A stretch of 52,465 nt of DNA from Chloroflexota bacterium (GTDB taxonomy: Bacteria; Chloroflexota; Dehalococcoidia; SHYD01). Below are positions 32,909-39,658 of the stretch, piece by piece. Each line of letters begins with the position of its first letter. Positions within the stretch are counted from its first letter, which is position 1. The position numbers and the translations under genes were made by a program. The DNA lies in contig JACPQN010000134.1 in NCBI GenBank assembly GCA_016190485.1, positions 1 to 52,465 on the forward strand, read 5' to 3'. Under the pieces are notes generated by a model. The model made no database searches. It was not told the DNA's origin and worked only from the letters and a program-made list of their open reading frames with translations.

Positions 32909-33757
32909 CTAGAACCTCAGTACGATTACAGTGTAGCAGATGCCCAGGAAAATCAGCCCCAAAATGACCACCAGCTCCCGGAACTGCCGGTTCAGCCGGC
33001 CCAAGAGCGAGTTGGGCATCAGGCGGCTCAGCGGGCCGGTCATGTCCTGGAAGACCACCAGCACCAGGAGGGTCAGGATCAGCAGGAAGCCCGCGTTCAT
33101 GCCCTCGGCCGAGACGAAATGCTCCTTGTAGTAGGCGACAGCAGAGATGGACCCCATCATCGAAGTGGAGAAGGTCGCGAAAGAGACGAAGCTGGACCAC
33201 ACCTGGGGTGGGTAAGGTGGCAGCGACAGGGTCCGCTCCCAGGACTCCCGTTCCGTGGTGACCCTGGCCACGAAGTTGAGCTGCCGCCCAGCCGCGAGGT
33301 CCACCTTGTGGACGTACTTGTAGATCCGGCTGCCCTGAGACGGCAGCGTGCTGGCGCCACTTTGCAGCATCGTGTTGCCCAGGAACAGCTCGTGGCGGAA
33401 GGTCTCCTCCTGGTCTCGAGGGTTGGTCACCTCCAGGGCCACCACCACGGGCTGGCCGTCCTTGGGCACCTCCGGTACCACCGTCAGGCCCAGCGGCCCC
33501 GACGCGGGCCGGGAGGAGAGCCACAGCACTCCCCAGAGGAGGATGATGGACCAGAGAACGGCCAGCTTGAGCCAGGGGTCTCGATGGCCCTGCCCTTCGA
33601 GAGCCTCAGGGCGGCGCCCTTCGGCAGGCCCTTCGTGAGCCTCAGGACGCGGCTCAGGGCGGCGCCCTTCGACAGGCCTGCCTGTCCGGCGGCCAGGCTC
33701 AGGACAGCGGGTTGCAGGCGTCGTCTCAGCGCGGTCCTTCGGTGACAGGGTGGTCAC
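32909..33757 (-). CDS. membrane protein with Ig-like outer domain and repeat-derived N-terminus
   Basis: A 282-aa protein. Residues about 15-55 (CPEPGRRTGRPVEGRRPEPR and onward) are encoded by copies of the palindromic repeat and form a charged cytoplasmic arm. A transmembrane helix near 62-80 is followed by a beta-rich outer domain (LTVVPEVPKDGQPVVVALEV, ETFRHELFLG, FVARVTTERESWERTLSLP), then one or two more hydrophobic segments and a C-terminal helix ending VIVLRF. The GTG start at 33757 overlaps the exosortase stop (GTGA) and has AGGAG 9 nt upstream, so the repeat-coded arm really is inside the gene. Function unknown. Confidence 0.8.
   Translation of the reverse strand: MTTLSPKDRAETTPATRCPEPGRRTGRPVEGRRPEPRPEAHEGPAEGRRPEALEGQGHRDPWLKLAVLWSIILLWGVLWLSSRPASGPLGLTVVPEVPKDGQPVVVALEVTNPRDQEETFRHELFLGNTMLQSGASTLPSQGSRIYKYVHKVDLAAGRQLNFVARVTTERESWERTLSLPPYPPQVWSSFVSFATFSTSMMGSISAVAYYKEHFVSAEGMNAGFLLILTLLVLVVFQDMTGPLSRLMPNSLLGRLNRQFRELVVILGLIFLGICYTVIVLRF
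33592..33710. repeat. palindromic repeat cluster inside coding sequence
   Basis: At least four partial copies of the family: CCCTTCGAGAGCCTCAGG, CCCTTCGGCAGGCCCTTCG, GAGCCTCAGGACGCGGCTCA, CCCTTCGACAGGCCTGCC and CCAGGCTCAGGACAGCGG. All are read in frame as the N-terminal arm of the gene at 32909-33757. Confidence 0.75.
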
Positions 33758-34704
33758 GGGCGCTCACTCCTCGCCGACGCCAGGCGTGGCCTGGCGATGT
33801 TGTTACTATCGGCAGCGGTCACGGAGCCTCCAATCCAGAGATAGAGGCCCACGAAGGCCAGGTACCACAGGGGAAAGAGGACGTAGGCCAGGTACTCGTG
33901 GGTGAACCAGAGGCTCTCGGCGCCGCCGTGATAGCCGGCCACCATGAGGGCCGTGATCCGCAGCACGTTCTGGAGCCAGGTGCCGGCCACGCCCGCCAGC
34001 AGCAGGCTGGCCGAGGGGCCCAGGGGCAGCGGCCGCTCGTAGGCCATCAGCCCGAAGAGTCCCAGGAAGAGGGCCATAGTGGTGGGGCCGGCGCAGTCCG
34101 TGCTCACCGTCGCCTGGAAGGGCGCGCCTGCGGCGGTGGTCAGGGTCAGGTCCATGCCCGCGGCGCCAACAGGATACCCCAGGAGCTGACTGAGCCAGAC
34201 CACGGGATAGAGCACCGTCCGGGCATAGGGCTCGGCGACCCACTGGGTCACCACACCGGGATAGAGCACCACCAGGACGTTCACGGCCAGCACCAGCACC
34301 ACCACCGGAGCTGCCCGGCCAAAGAGGGCCACGAAGAGACCGCCCCAGCCAGCCACCAGGGCTGCCTGGGCCGGCAGCAACGTCGCGCTGGCCAGGAGCG
34401 AACCGCCCACCAGGATGGCCCCCGGGCTGGTGGGGGCTTCCATCAGTCGCCAGGTCTGGGAGCGCCGCCGCCACAGCACCAGCCCGCCCAGGGCCAGCAC
34501 CATCCAGGGGGCAAGCCGCTCCTGGAGCAGCGCTTCGGGATTGGCCAGCGGCGCCGTCAGCGGCGCTCCCCTGAGGGCCAATTGCGCCAGCGCCCAGTAC
34601 GCAGCCAGCGCAGCCAGCAGCGCTATCCTCGTCTGGCGCTCGTCAAGCCACCAGAGCAACGCCTTGCCCTGGTAACCGCTCATCGCCTGCTCCGCCATGC
34701 TCAT
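33754..34704 (-). CDS. exosortase/archaeosortase-family transpeptidase
   Basis: Polytopic membrane protein of about 316 aa (326 from GTG 34734) with roughly eight helices. Exosortases cleave C-terminal sorting tails (PEP-CTERM, PGF-CTERM and similar) and attach the protein to the cell surface. The catalytic triad order is complete: Cys in STDCAGPTTMALF (Cys214 of the longer form), Arg in LQNVLRITALM (Arg259) and His in FTHEYLAYVLFP (His279). The spacing and the AGPT and NVLRI blocks match the family. It sits three genes after a secreted protein with a VPELP-TM-RR tail, the likely substrate. The start is uncertain; ATG 34704 and GTG 34734 are both possible. Confidence 0.88.
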   Translation of the reverse strand: MSMAEQAMSGYQGKALLWWLDERQTRIALLAALAAYWALAQLALRGAPLTAPLANPEALLQERLAPWMVLALGGLVLWRRRSQTWRLMEAPTSPGAILVGGSLLASATLLPAQAALVAGWGGLFVALFGRAAPVVVLVLAVNVLVVLYPGVVTQWVAEPYARTVLYPVVWLSQLLGYPVGAAGMDLTLTTAAGAPFQATVSTDCAGPTTMALFLGLFGLMAYERPLPLGPSASLLLAGVAGTWLQNVLRITALMVAGYHGGAESLWFTHEYLAYVLFPLWYLAFVGLYLWIGGSVTAADSNNIARPRLASARSERP

Positions 34705-34755
34705 CGTCTCTAGCCTATCCTGTCGCGAAGCCACGTCACTCTGGTCCTAGTCCCG

Positions 34756-35646
34756 CTACCGCAGCAGCAAGCCCGCTGGCACGCCCAGGAGGAAGGGCCA
34801 GGTGCTCACCAGCAGGGTGTTGTTCAGTCCATGCCAGAAGAGGGGCCCGGCCAGGCTCCCGGTCTTCCAGCGCATGTAGCCCAGCAGGGCGCCGGCCATG
34901 AAGGTGAACCCCAGCTCCGGCACGGATCGCCAGCTCATGTGCATCACACCAAAGAGGGCGGCGGTCAGCAGCAGCCCTTGCCACGCGCCCAGGGCCTGGG
35001 TCAGGTCCTGCTGCAGGATGCCGCGAAAGAGCAACTCCTCCGCCACCGCCACAAAGAGGAACATATAGAGCGCGTCCCGCAGCAGCAGGCCCGTACTGAA
35101 GCTGGGGAGCTGCGGGCTGGGCAGCAGGATGATGTACTCCACCAGGGAGGTGGGAACCCCCAGGGCCAGGCCCAGGGCCATGTAGCGCCCCAGTCCGGGT
35201 CGCACCAGACCCAGCTCCCGCAAGCGGGGCAGGCTGTAGCCCCGCCGGTAGAGGTGCCAGAAGACCAGCCCCAGGATCACGGAGTAGACGCCGGGCAGCA
35301 GGTAGGCCTGGTTCACGATGAACCAGGGGAGGCTGGCCGTCAGCAGGATGTAGGTGGGCGCCAGCATCAGGGAGCTGGCGCTGCGGCTGATGGCGTCGCT
35401 CAGGGGCACGATGGTGGTCAGCACGTAGGTGGCGATGACCAGGGCCAGGCAGAGCAGGATCCCGTAGCCCACGTCCTGGTAGGCAAAGATGTACTCCGCT
35501 CCGGCGATGGCCAGCACTAGCCCGTAGGGCAGGAGCCTCTCGTGCCGGGCCAGGGCAACGGGCCAGGCTGTGGCGCCCCCTTCGGCCATGCTCAGGGCAT
35601 GCTTCGAGAGCCTCAGGATGGCACTCTGGCTCCAGGTGGCGATCAT
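34756..35646 (-). CDS. CPBP-family intramembrane glutamic endopeptidase
   Basis: Membrane protease-family protein (PF02517, CAAX/Abi type) of 296 aa with about eight helices. The signature motifs are EELLFRGILQ (two glutamates and Arg), FGVMHMSW (His) and FWHGLNN (second His). Residues about 9-25 (ILRLSKHALSMAEGGATAW) are encoded by the palindromic repeat at 35576-35621, so the repeat has extended the N-terminus ahead of the first helix. The ATG overlaps the stop of the small Ig-like gene by 4 nt. It may process a component of the sorting system; that is inferred from position. Confidence 0.88.
   Translation of the reverse strand: MIATWSQSAILRLSKHALSMAEGGATAWPVALARHERLLPYGLVLAIAGAEYIFAYQDVGYGILLCLALVIATYVLTTIVPLSDAISRSASSLMLAPTYILLTASLPWFIVNQAYLLPGVYSVILGLVFWHLYRRGYSLPRLRELGLVRPGLGRYMALGLALGVPTSLVEYIILLPSPQLPSFSTGLLLRDALYMFLFVAVAEELLFRGILQQDLTQALGAWQGLLLTAALFGVMHMSWRSVPELGFTFMAGALLGYMRWKTGSLAGPLFWHGLNNTLLVSTWPFLLGVPAGLLLR
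35576..35621. repeat. palindromic repeat copy inside CPBP gene
   Basis: CCCCCTTCGGCCATGCTCAG and GCTTCGAGAGCCTCAGGATG belong to the dispersed family. Translated in frame as LRLSKHALSMAEGG near the CPBP N-terminus. Confidence 0.65.
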
Positions 35647-36041
35647 TGCGCCCTCCCCTTCAGGTGATAGGTGGTCTCCTCCAGGGGCGTCAGGTTGCGC
35701 GCCTCAAAGACCTGCACCCGCACCGCGCCTTCGCTCAGCTCCGATGGCGCGATCCGCTGGGTGTAGGAGTACCTTCTTCCCCGGGGCACGATGGTCTCGT
35801 CCCCCCTGACGACGCCATCCACGGAGACCTGGACGGTGTATCCCTTGTACTCTTCTTCGTGGTTGGCCAGGACGATGCTCAGCCTCCAGCCGTCCCCCGC
35901 CGGCGTCAGGGCAATGTCCTCCACCGGCCTGGGGGCAGGGGACTCGGTCCGGGGCGCCGGCGCTGGCGGGACCAGGGTGGCGACCACCAGCAGGCCCAGC
36001 ACCAGGAAGGAGAAGACGGACAGCGCCGTCACCTTTTTCAT
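35643..36041 (-). CDS. small membrane-anchored Ig-like protein
   Basis: A 132-aa protein. MKKVTALSVFSFLVLGLLVVATLV (two parts, 1-24) is a signal anchor. It is followed by a Pro-rich linker (PPAPAPRTESPAPRP) and one beta-rich outer domain (WRLSIVLANHEEEYKGYTV, QVSVDGVV, RRYSYTQRI, VRVQVFEARN). No family recognised, but domain style resembles the outer domains of the 32909 and DUF1616 proteins. It is linked to both neighbours by ATGA overlaps, so it is translated together with the sorted DNRLRE protein and the CPBP protease; a role in presenting or processing the substrate is an inference. Confidence 0.75.
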   Translation of the reverse strand: MKKVTALSVFSFLVLGLLVVATLVPPAPAPRTESPAPRPVEDIALTPAGDGWRLSIVLANHEEEYKGYTVQVSVDGVVRGDETIVPRGRRYSYTQRIAPSELSEGAVRVQVFEARNLTPLEETTYHLKGRAQ

Positions 36042-37237
36042 GACGCTACCCCCTGGGTCGCCAAGGGCGATGTCCTGAGCCTGTCGAAGGGCCGGCGGGT
36101 GGACCAGGTGTAGATGGCGGCGGCCAGGGCCATGACGACGGCCGTGGCCAGCAGGCTGGGCAGCTCCGGCACCAGGGCGCTGGCGTTCACCGTGAAGGTG
36201 TCGTCGGCCAGGGGCTTGTTGACGGTTTCCGAGATGGAGGCGTAGGTGGTGGCCGCCGAACCGGAGGGGTCGAAGACCACCGCGTGCCAGGTGCCCGCGG
36301 CCAGGGTGCTCCCGGCCACCAACCGGCAGGAGCTATCGAGCGTGCCGCTCACGGCGGCCTGGTTGTCGGTGCAGGCCTTGAAGCCGGTGGAGTCGTAGTA
36401 GGCGATGACGTAGGTGCCCCCCAGTTTGAAGCCCGTGCCCCGCATGTAGACGGCCTCCTGGTTGGCGGCGGTGAGGCTGTCGTTCTGCGCCGTGCGCCCG
36501 GAGTCGCTGTAGGAGTCCCACACCGCGGTGAAGGTGGCCGAGAGAGAGGGCTTGCTGGACACTGCCTCGTCGGTGTTGAAAGTGCTGACGGTGGACTGGG
36601 GGTTGGCCTCGGTGCCGTCCTTGATGAGCCAGCCGAAGTTGGAGGAGTTGGTGGCCACGAAGCTGGACACGTCGGTGGTGACGGTCCAAGAGAGGGTACT
36701 GGGGGTCGCCGTGGTAGTGGCGGTGCCCGTGGCGGTGGCGTTAAAGTCGCCGCCTGCGGTGGTCCAGGGACTGCTCCAGGTCGCGGTACCTTCTGCCCAG
36801 CTCGTGGTGACCTTGTGGGCGCCCAGGGTCCTGCCGGTCACGGTAGCGGTCTGGGTGAGGGAGAGGGTCCCCACGGAGACGGTGGCGGTGTCTGGCACCG
36901 CTAAGAGGTCGAACCTGGCCAGGGAGCGCCCGCGCTTGTTGGTGCCGCCTTTGACCACGCTCATGGTGGTCGCGGTGCCGTAGTTGGTGGTCTGGTTGGC
37001 GTCGTCGATCCAGGTATCGTCGCTGGCGGTGAAGGTGCGGGTGACGCTGGTGGCGCCGCCGGCTCGGGCCGGCGTGCTCGGAGCAGCGCCGGGCCACAGG
37101 CCCAGCGCCAGGTTCAGCGCCAGGCTCAGCTCCACCGCCCAGAAGAGCGACCTGACCCAGCGAGCCTGCCGTTCTCGTCGGGGGCCGCTAGCCCCCTCTG
37201 TCGCCCTTGTTCCGCTCGTCATCACTCGCATCAGCAT
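36038..37237 (-). CDS. DNRLRE-domain surface protein with VPELP C-terminal sorting signal
   Basis: Secreted protein of 399 aa and first gene of the operon. A signal segment (SLFWAVELSLALNLALG) ends near ARA-GG. The DNRLRE-type domain follows: ASDDTWIDDANQTTNYGTAT and RSLARFDL, then HKVTTSWAEGTATWSSPW and SWTVTTDVSSFV. The rest is Thr/Ser-rich. The tail has VPELPS (356-361), a hydrophobic helix (about 362-378) and a TRR cluster, the three-part form of an exosortase or archaeosortase substrate. After the arginines come 17 residues (PFDRLRTSPLATQGVAS) encoded largely by a palindromic repeat; normal sorting tails stop near the arginines. No good ribosome site is seen before ATG 37237. Confidence 0.85.
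   Translation of the reverse strand: MLMRVMTSGTRATEGASGPRRERQARWVRSLFWAVELSLALNLALGLWPGAAPSTPARAGGATSVTRTFTASDDTWIDDANQTTNYGTATTMSVVKGGTNKRGRSLARFDLLAVPDTATVSVGTLSLTQTATVTGRTLGAHKVTTSWAEGTATWSSPWTTAGGDFNATATGTATTTATPSTLSWTVTTDVSSFVATNSSNFGWLIKDGTEANPQSTVSTFNTDEAVSSKPSLSATFTAVWDSYSDSGRTAQNDSLTAANQEAVYMRGTGFKLGGTYVIAYYDSTGFKACTDNQAAVSGTLDSSCRLVAGSTLAAGTWHAVVFDPSGSAATTYASISETVNKPLADDTFTVNASALVPELPSLLATAVVMALAAAIYTWSTRRPFDRLRTSPLATQGVAS
36064..36092. repeat. palindromic repeat copy at 3' end of DNRLRE gene
   Basis: GTCCTGAGCCTGTCGAAGGG is a core copy of the family; it encodes FDRLRTSP at the very C-terminus of the sorted surface protein. Confidence 0.7.
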
Positions 37238-37307
37238 CAGTTTCAGTGTGGTACGCCCCTACAGTGTTGCTTATCCGTGCTTCGGGGGATTCGTCCTCCC
37301 CCGTTAG

Positions 37308-37323
37308 TGTGATCTCCGTCACG
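37308..37323 (-). promoter_or_regulatory. CRP/FNR-type palindrome upstream of surface operon
   Basis: TGTGATCTCCGTCACG matches TGTGA-N6-TCACA with one difference and lies 71 bp upstream of the DNRLRE gene start. Confidence 0.5.
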
Positions 37324-37529
37324 CAGGAATAAAAAATCCGGCCACCCTAGCGTGCTGGCTGCCAACACGCCCTGTGGTCGGTTACGCCACTAGCTCCCCA
37401 CCCTCGCCGGCGTCCAAGTCGTGTGAGTGTGGATCAACGCCCCCACAGGTCCCCTGCGCTTCTTATTGCTTCATCCTGCCCCCGTTCGCTCCTTGTGATT
37501 CCATTCTCAAGGTGTTCTGGTTCTGCCGC

Positions 37530-37545
37530 AATGATCTAGGTCACA
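37530..37545. promoter_or_regulatory. second CRP/FNR-like palindrome
   Basis: AATGATCTAGGTCACA matches TGTGA-N6-TCACA in eight of ten specified positions, 222 bp from the first site. Confidence 0.35.
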
Positions 37546-37690
37546 CTCACCAGTTACGCCAGCACACCTACGGCCCTGCTTCAGGGCCGCTGCCAGTTTA
37601 CCGCGCGTTACATAGTAAACGATAGTTCTGTCATAAGTGACACAAGACGTGATTGTTTCACCGGCGGTGGGTCAGATTTTTCCGCTCCTA

Positions 37691-37792
37691 CTGAGCTTGC
37701 TTGCCCTGAGCTTTGTCGAAGGGTCGAAGCACGAGCCGCTCATAGTTCGACAAGCCCGTCCTGAGCCTGCCGAAGGGCTCACCATGAGCGGC
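37691..37792. repeat. intergenic copies of the palindromic repeat
   Basis: Includes CCCTGAGCTTTGTCGAAGGG, GTTCGACAAGCCCGTCCTGA and CCTGCCGAAGGGCTCACCAT. Same family as the in-gene copies at 28.5, 29.0, 33.6, 35.6 and 36.1 kb. Confidence 0.75.
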
Positions 37793-37895
37793 TAACCCAG
37801 TGGATCCACCGAGAATGAAATGGTCACCACAAGGCGCCCAGCGGCGCCCCACGTTTCATTATGGCCGCTGCTTCTGGGATTTTCAGATAGATGGG

Positions 37896-37996
37896 GAGGG
37901 TGTTTATCAACCCGCCACCTCAGGCTCAAGCCTGAGGCATGCTGAGCGGCTATGCTGCAGGCTTCAGCCTGCAGTGCGGAGTACATAAGCGCTCTC
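37896..37996 (+). mobile_element. 101-bp MITE-like element, copy A
   Basis: Begins GAGGGTGTTTATCAACC and ends ACATAAGCGCTCTC; the two ends are imperfect inverted repeats. Inside are two palindromes, CCTCAGGCTCAAGCCTGAGG and CTGCAGGCTTCAGCCTGCAG. Copy C (43096-43196) has exactly the same length in the opposite orientation. No coding capacity. Confidence 0.75.
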
Positions 37997-38240
37997 ATGG
38001 GTCGTCTTAGCCCTCTGCCCCGCTACCTTCCGCCTCACTACCAGGGCCTGCTGGTGCGCTCTGACCAGAGCACGCGCTCCGGCACGCTGGGGCCGGCTCG
38101 TGACGGTTTGGCGCTGCCGGGCCTGGTGGCGGAGACCGAAATCCGCCGACTGGCGGCAGAGGACTCCCCCTGCTAGCCGATGCTGCCTGCGCCGTGTGGA
38201 TCGATACTCAGGGTAGACAAGCACGACACGGGAGGGCAGC

Positions 38241-38723
38241 ATGGTCAGGATTTTTTGGAGCAGGGTGAAGGTCCGGAGGGCGGCGGTGGTGCGCCTGCTC
38301 CTGGGACTGGGCCTGGTGAGCGCGCTGGCCCTAAGCAGCGCCACGCTCACCCACGCTGGCAACAACGACGAGCTGGGCAACGCCCGGGACGGCGGCAAGC
38401 CCACCGAGACGTGCCAGTGGGGCACCTGGTTCACGCCGTCGCTGGACGGGTCGGGGGAGTTTGGCGGCTGGACGAGCTGCAAGTATGGCACCACCACTTA
38501 CATCCGGCACAGCCTTACGCTCCAGGCGCAGGACCCCGGCGCTGGGACCTGGGTGACCGTGGACACTGTGGCCAGCGAGTGCTTCTCCTACGCATGCCAG
38601 ACCAGGATCAGCCGGGCCTCGTTGCCCCGTGGCGAATACCGGGTGCAGTACTGTCACGAGATGGAATCACCCCTCTCGGTGTGGCGCTGGCACTGCCACC
38701 AGGAACGGTACACCGTCGCATAG
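38241..38723 (+). CDS. secreted cysteine-containing protein, unknown
   Basis: A 160-aa protein. Basic N-terminus and hydrophobic core (LLLGLGLVSALALSSATLTHA) form a signal peptide with likely cleavage after THA (about residue 39). The mature part of about 120 aa has six cysteines (CQWG, SCKYG, ECFSYAC, YCHEM, WHCHQE), probably in disulfides, and many Trp/Tyr/Thr. No family recognised. GGAGGG stands 5 nt before the ATG. It is divergent from the surface operon across the 1-kb regulatory region and is followed by a terminator-like hairpin, so it is probably monocistronic. Confidence 0.7.
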   Translation: MVRIFWSRVKVRRAAVVRLLLGLGLVSALALSSATLTHAGNNDELGNARDGGKPTETCQWGTWFTPSLDGSGEFGGWTSCKYGTTTYIRHSLTLQAQDPGAGTWVTVDTVASECFSYACQTRISRASLPRGEYRVQYCHEMESPLSVWRWHCHQERYTVA

Positions 38724-38777
38724 CGTCCCACGCACCTGGAGCCGCAGAGCGGTTCTTGCGTCCCAGGCAACCATCGC

Positions 38778-38803
38778 AAAGCCCCTTCTTCGTAGGGGGC
38801 TTT
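38778..38803 (+). terminator. terminator-like hairpin after secreted protein gene
   Basis: AAAGCCCC (38778-38785) pairs with GGGGCTTT (38796-38803); the T-rich end of the right arm runs into CCTGT. Lies 55 nt after the stop. Confidence 0.55.
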
Positions 38804-38907
38804 CCTGTACCCAGTGCCGCTGAAGAGCGTCTCACGGCCATGAGAAGGTGCGCCGCTCGGGGTGAGCGGACCTGTTCAGCGGTCTCGCTGCGCTCGCTTA
38901 CCCTGGG

Positions 38908-39033
38908 CTACAGCCCCTTGCCCGGCGCCACCAGGGGCGCCAGGACCAGGATGATCAGCCCCACGAAGATGGGGATGAGGATGAGGGGCGGGAGAATGCG
39001 GTCCCAGGGGCTGTCGCCGTCGTGCTCTGCCAT
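38908..39033 (-). CDS. 41-aa single-helix membrane protein
   Basis: Short gene. It encodes 41 residues: a polar start MAEHDGDSPWDRILPP, one hydrophobic helix (LILIPIFVGLIILVLAPLVA) and a GKGL end. ATG 39033 has GGAG with 6-nt spacing. The uninterrupted helix, charged N-terminal arm and ribosome site argue for a real small protein. No homologue recognised; it could be a subunit or regulator of a membrane complex. Confidence 0.6.
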   Translation of the reverse strand: MAEHDGDSPWDRILPPLILIPIFVGLIILVLAPLVAPGKGL

Positions 39034-39126
39034 CTTTTGCTCCGACCAGTAGCTGCTGTCCTGAATGAGACTGCTCGCTCTAATGCTAGCAGATTGTTAT
39101 TGCCGTCACAATAGAACATTGTGTGG

Positions 39127-39207
39127 GGGGTGTTTATCAACTCGCCACCTCAGGCTCAAGCCTGAGGCATTCTGACTATGCTACAGGCTTCAGCCTAAGC
39201 AGAGCGG
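39127..39207 (+). mobile_element. MITE-like element, decayed copy B
   Basis: GGGTGTTTATCAACTCGCCA followed by the CCTCAGGCTCAAGCCTGAGG palindrome is nearly identical to copy A. The second palindrome is damaged (CTACAGGCTTCAGCCTAAGC) and the right end is not recognisable. Confidence 0.65.
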
Positions 39208-39262
39208 CCACAGCGGGAGCGTCGCCTCCTGGTTTTTCGAAATCCCCCTCTGGGCTATCCAC

Positions 39263-39508
39263 ATGATCCGGACCGAGGATGTGCCTGCCCCGGAGGCGAA
39301 ACCCGGCATCCTCAGTAGCCTGCTGGGGATGAAGGTCCGGACAGTGCCCTCGCTACCCACGGTCTCGCCCGAGGTGCTCCTGGTGGTGGAGGCGAATATG
39401 AAGGAGAGTAGGGAGGCCACCGTGGTGCTGCGGTGGCCACGCCGGGAGTCGAAGCAACTGGAGCAGCAGCTTACCGCCTCCCGTAGGGGGGTGCGCTACC
39501 GGTTTTAG
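39263..39508 (+). CDS. hypothetical protein, doubtful
   Basis: An 81-aa frame with plausible composition (VRTVPSLPTVSPEVLLVVEA, RWPRRESKQLEQQL) but without a ribosome site and without a recognisable family. It lies between a MITE copy and tRNA-Leu. It could be the relic of a gene whose start was lost. Confidence 0.25.
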   Translation: MIRTEDVPAPEAKPGILSSLLGMKVRTVPSLPTVSPEVLLVVEANMKESREATVVLRWPRRESKQLEQQLTASRRGVRYRF

Positions 39509-39524
39509 TCGGGCGGAGAGCTGC

Positions 39525-39610
39525 TGGTGCCGGGCGTGGGAGTCGAACCCACACGTCCTTGCGGACAGCGGATTTTAAGTCCGCCGCGTCTGCCAGTCCG
39601 CCAGCCCGGC
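39525..39610 (-). tRNA. tRNA-Leu (anticodon TAA)
   Basis: Acceptor arms GCCGGGC/GCCCGGC, anticodon loop CTTAAAA, a class II variable arm (TGTCCGCAAGGACG region) and T-arm TGGGTTCGACTCCCA. CCA is encoded (39525-39527). Confidence 0.95.
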
Positions 39611-39658
39611 AGGTCTGCCATTCATTCCGCCAGCCCGGCGAGGGCTGCTTGATGGGTG

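Larger units (their letters stand above)
37238..38240. other. 1-kb non-coding region upstream of surface operon
   Basis: No convincing gene. It holds a GGGGGA/TCCCCC hairpin (about 37284-37302), two CRP-like palindromes, TGTCA-N4-TGACA at 37629-37642, a palindromic repeat cluster (37691-37792) and one MITE-like copy (37896-37996). It separates the divergent surface operon and the secreted-protein gene at 38241. Confidence 0.6.

Noticed and set aside
37238-37340. Cyclic-di-GMP or other known riboswitch before the surface operon
   Set aside because: The GGGGGA/TCCCCC hairpin is present but none of the conserved core sequences of known riboswitches is visible.
37952-38176. Short plus-strand open frame after MITE copy A
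   Set aside because: It starts inside the repeat element, lacks a ribosome site and has no recognisable protein features.
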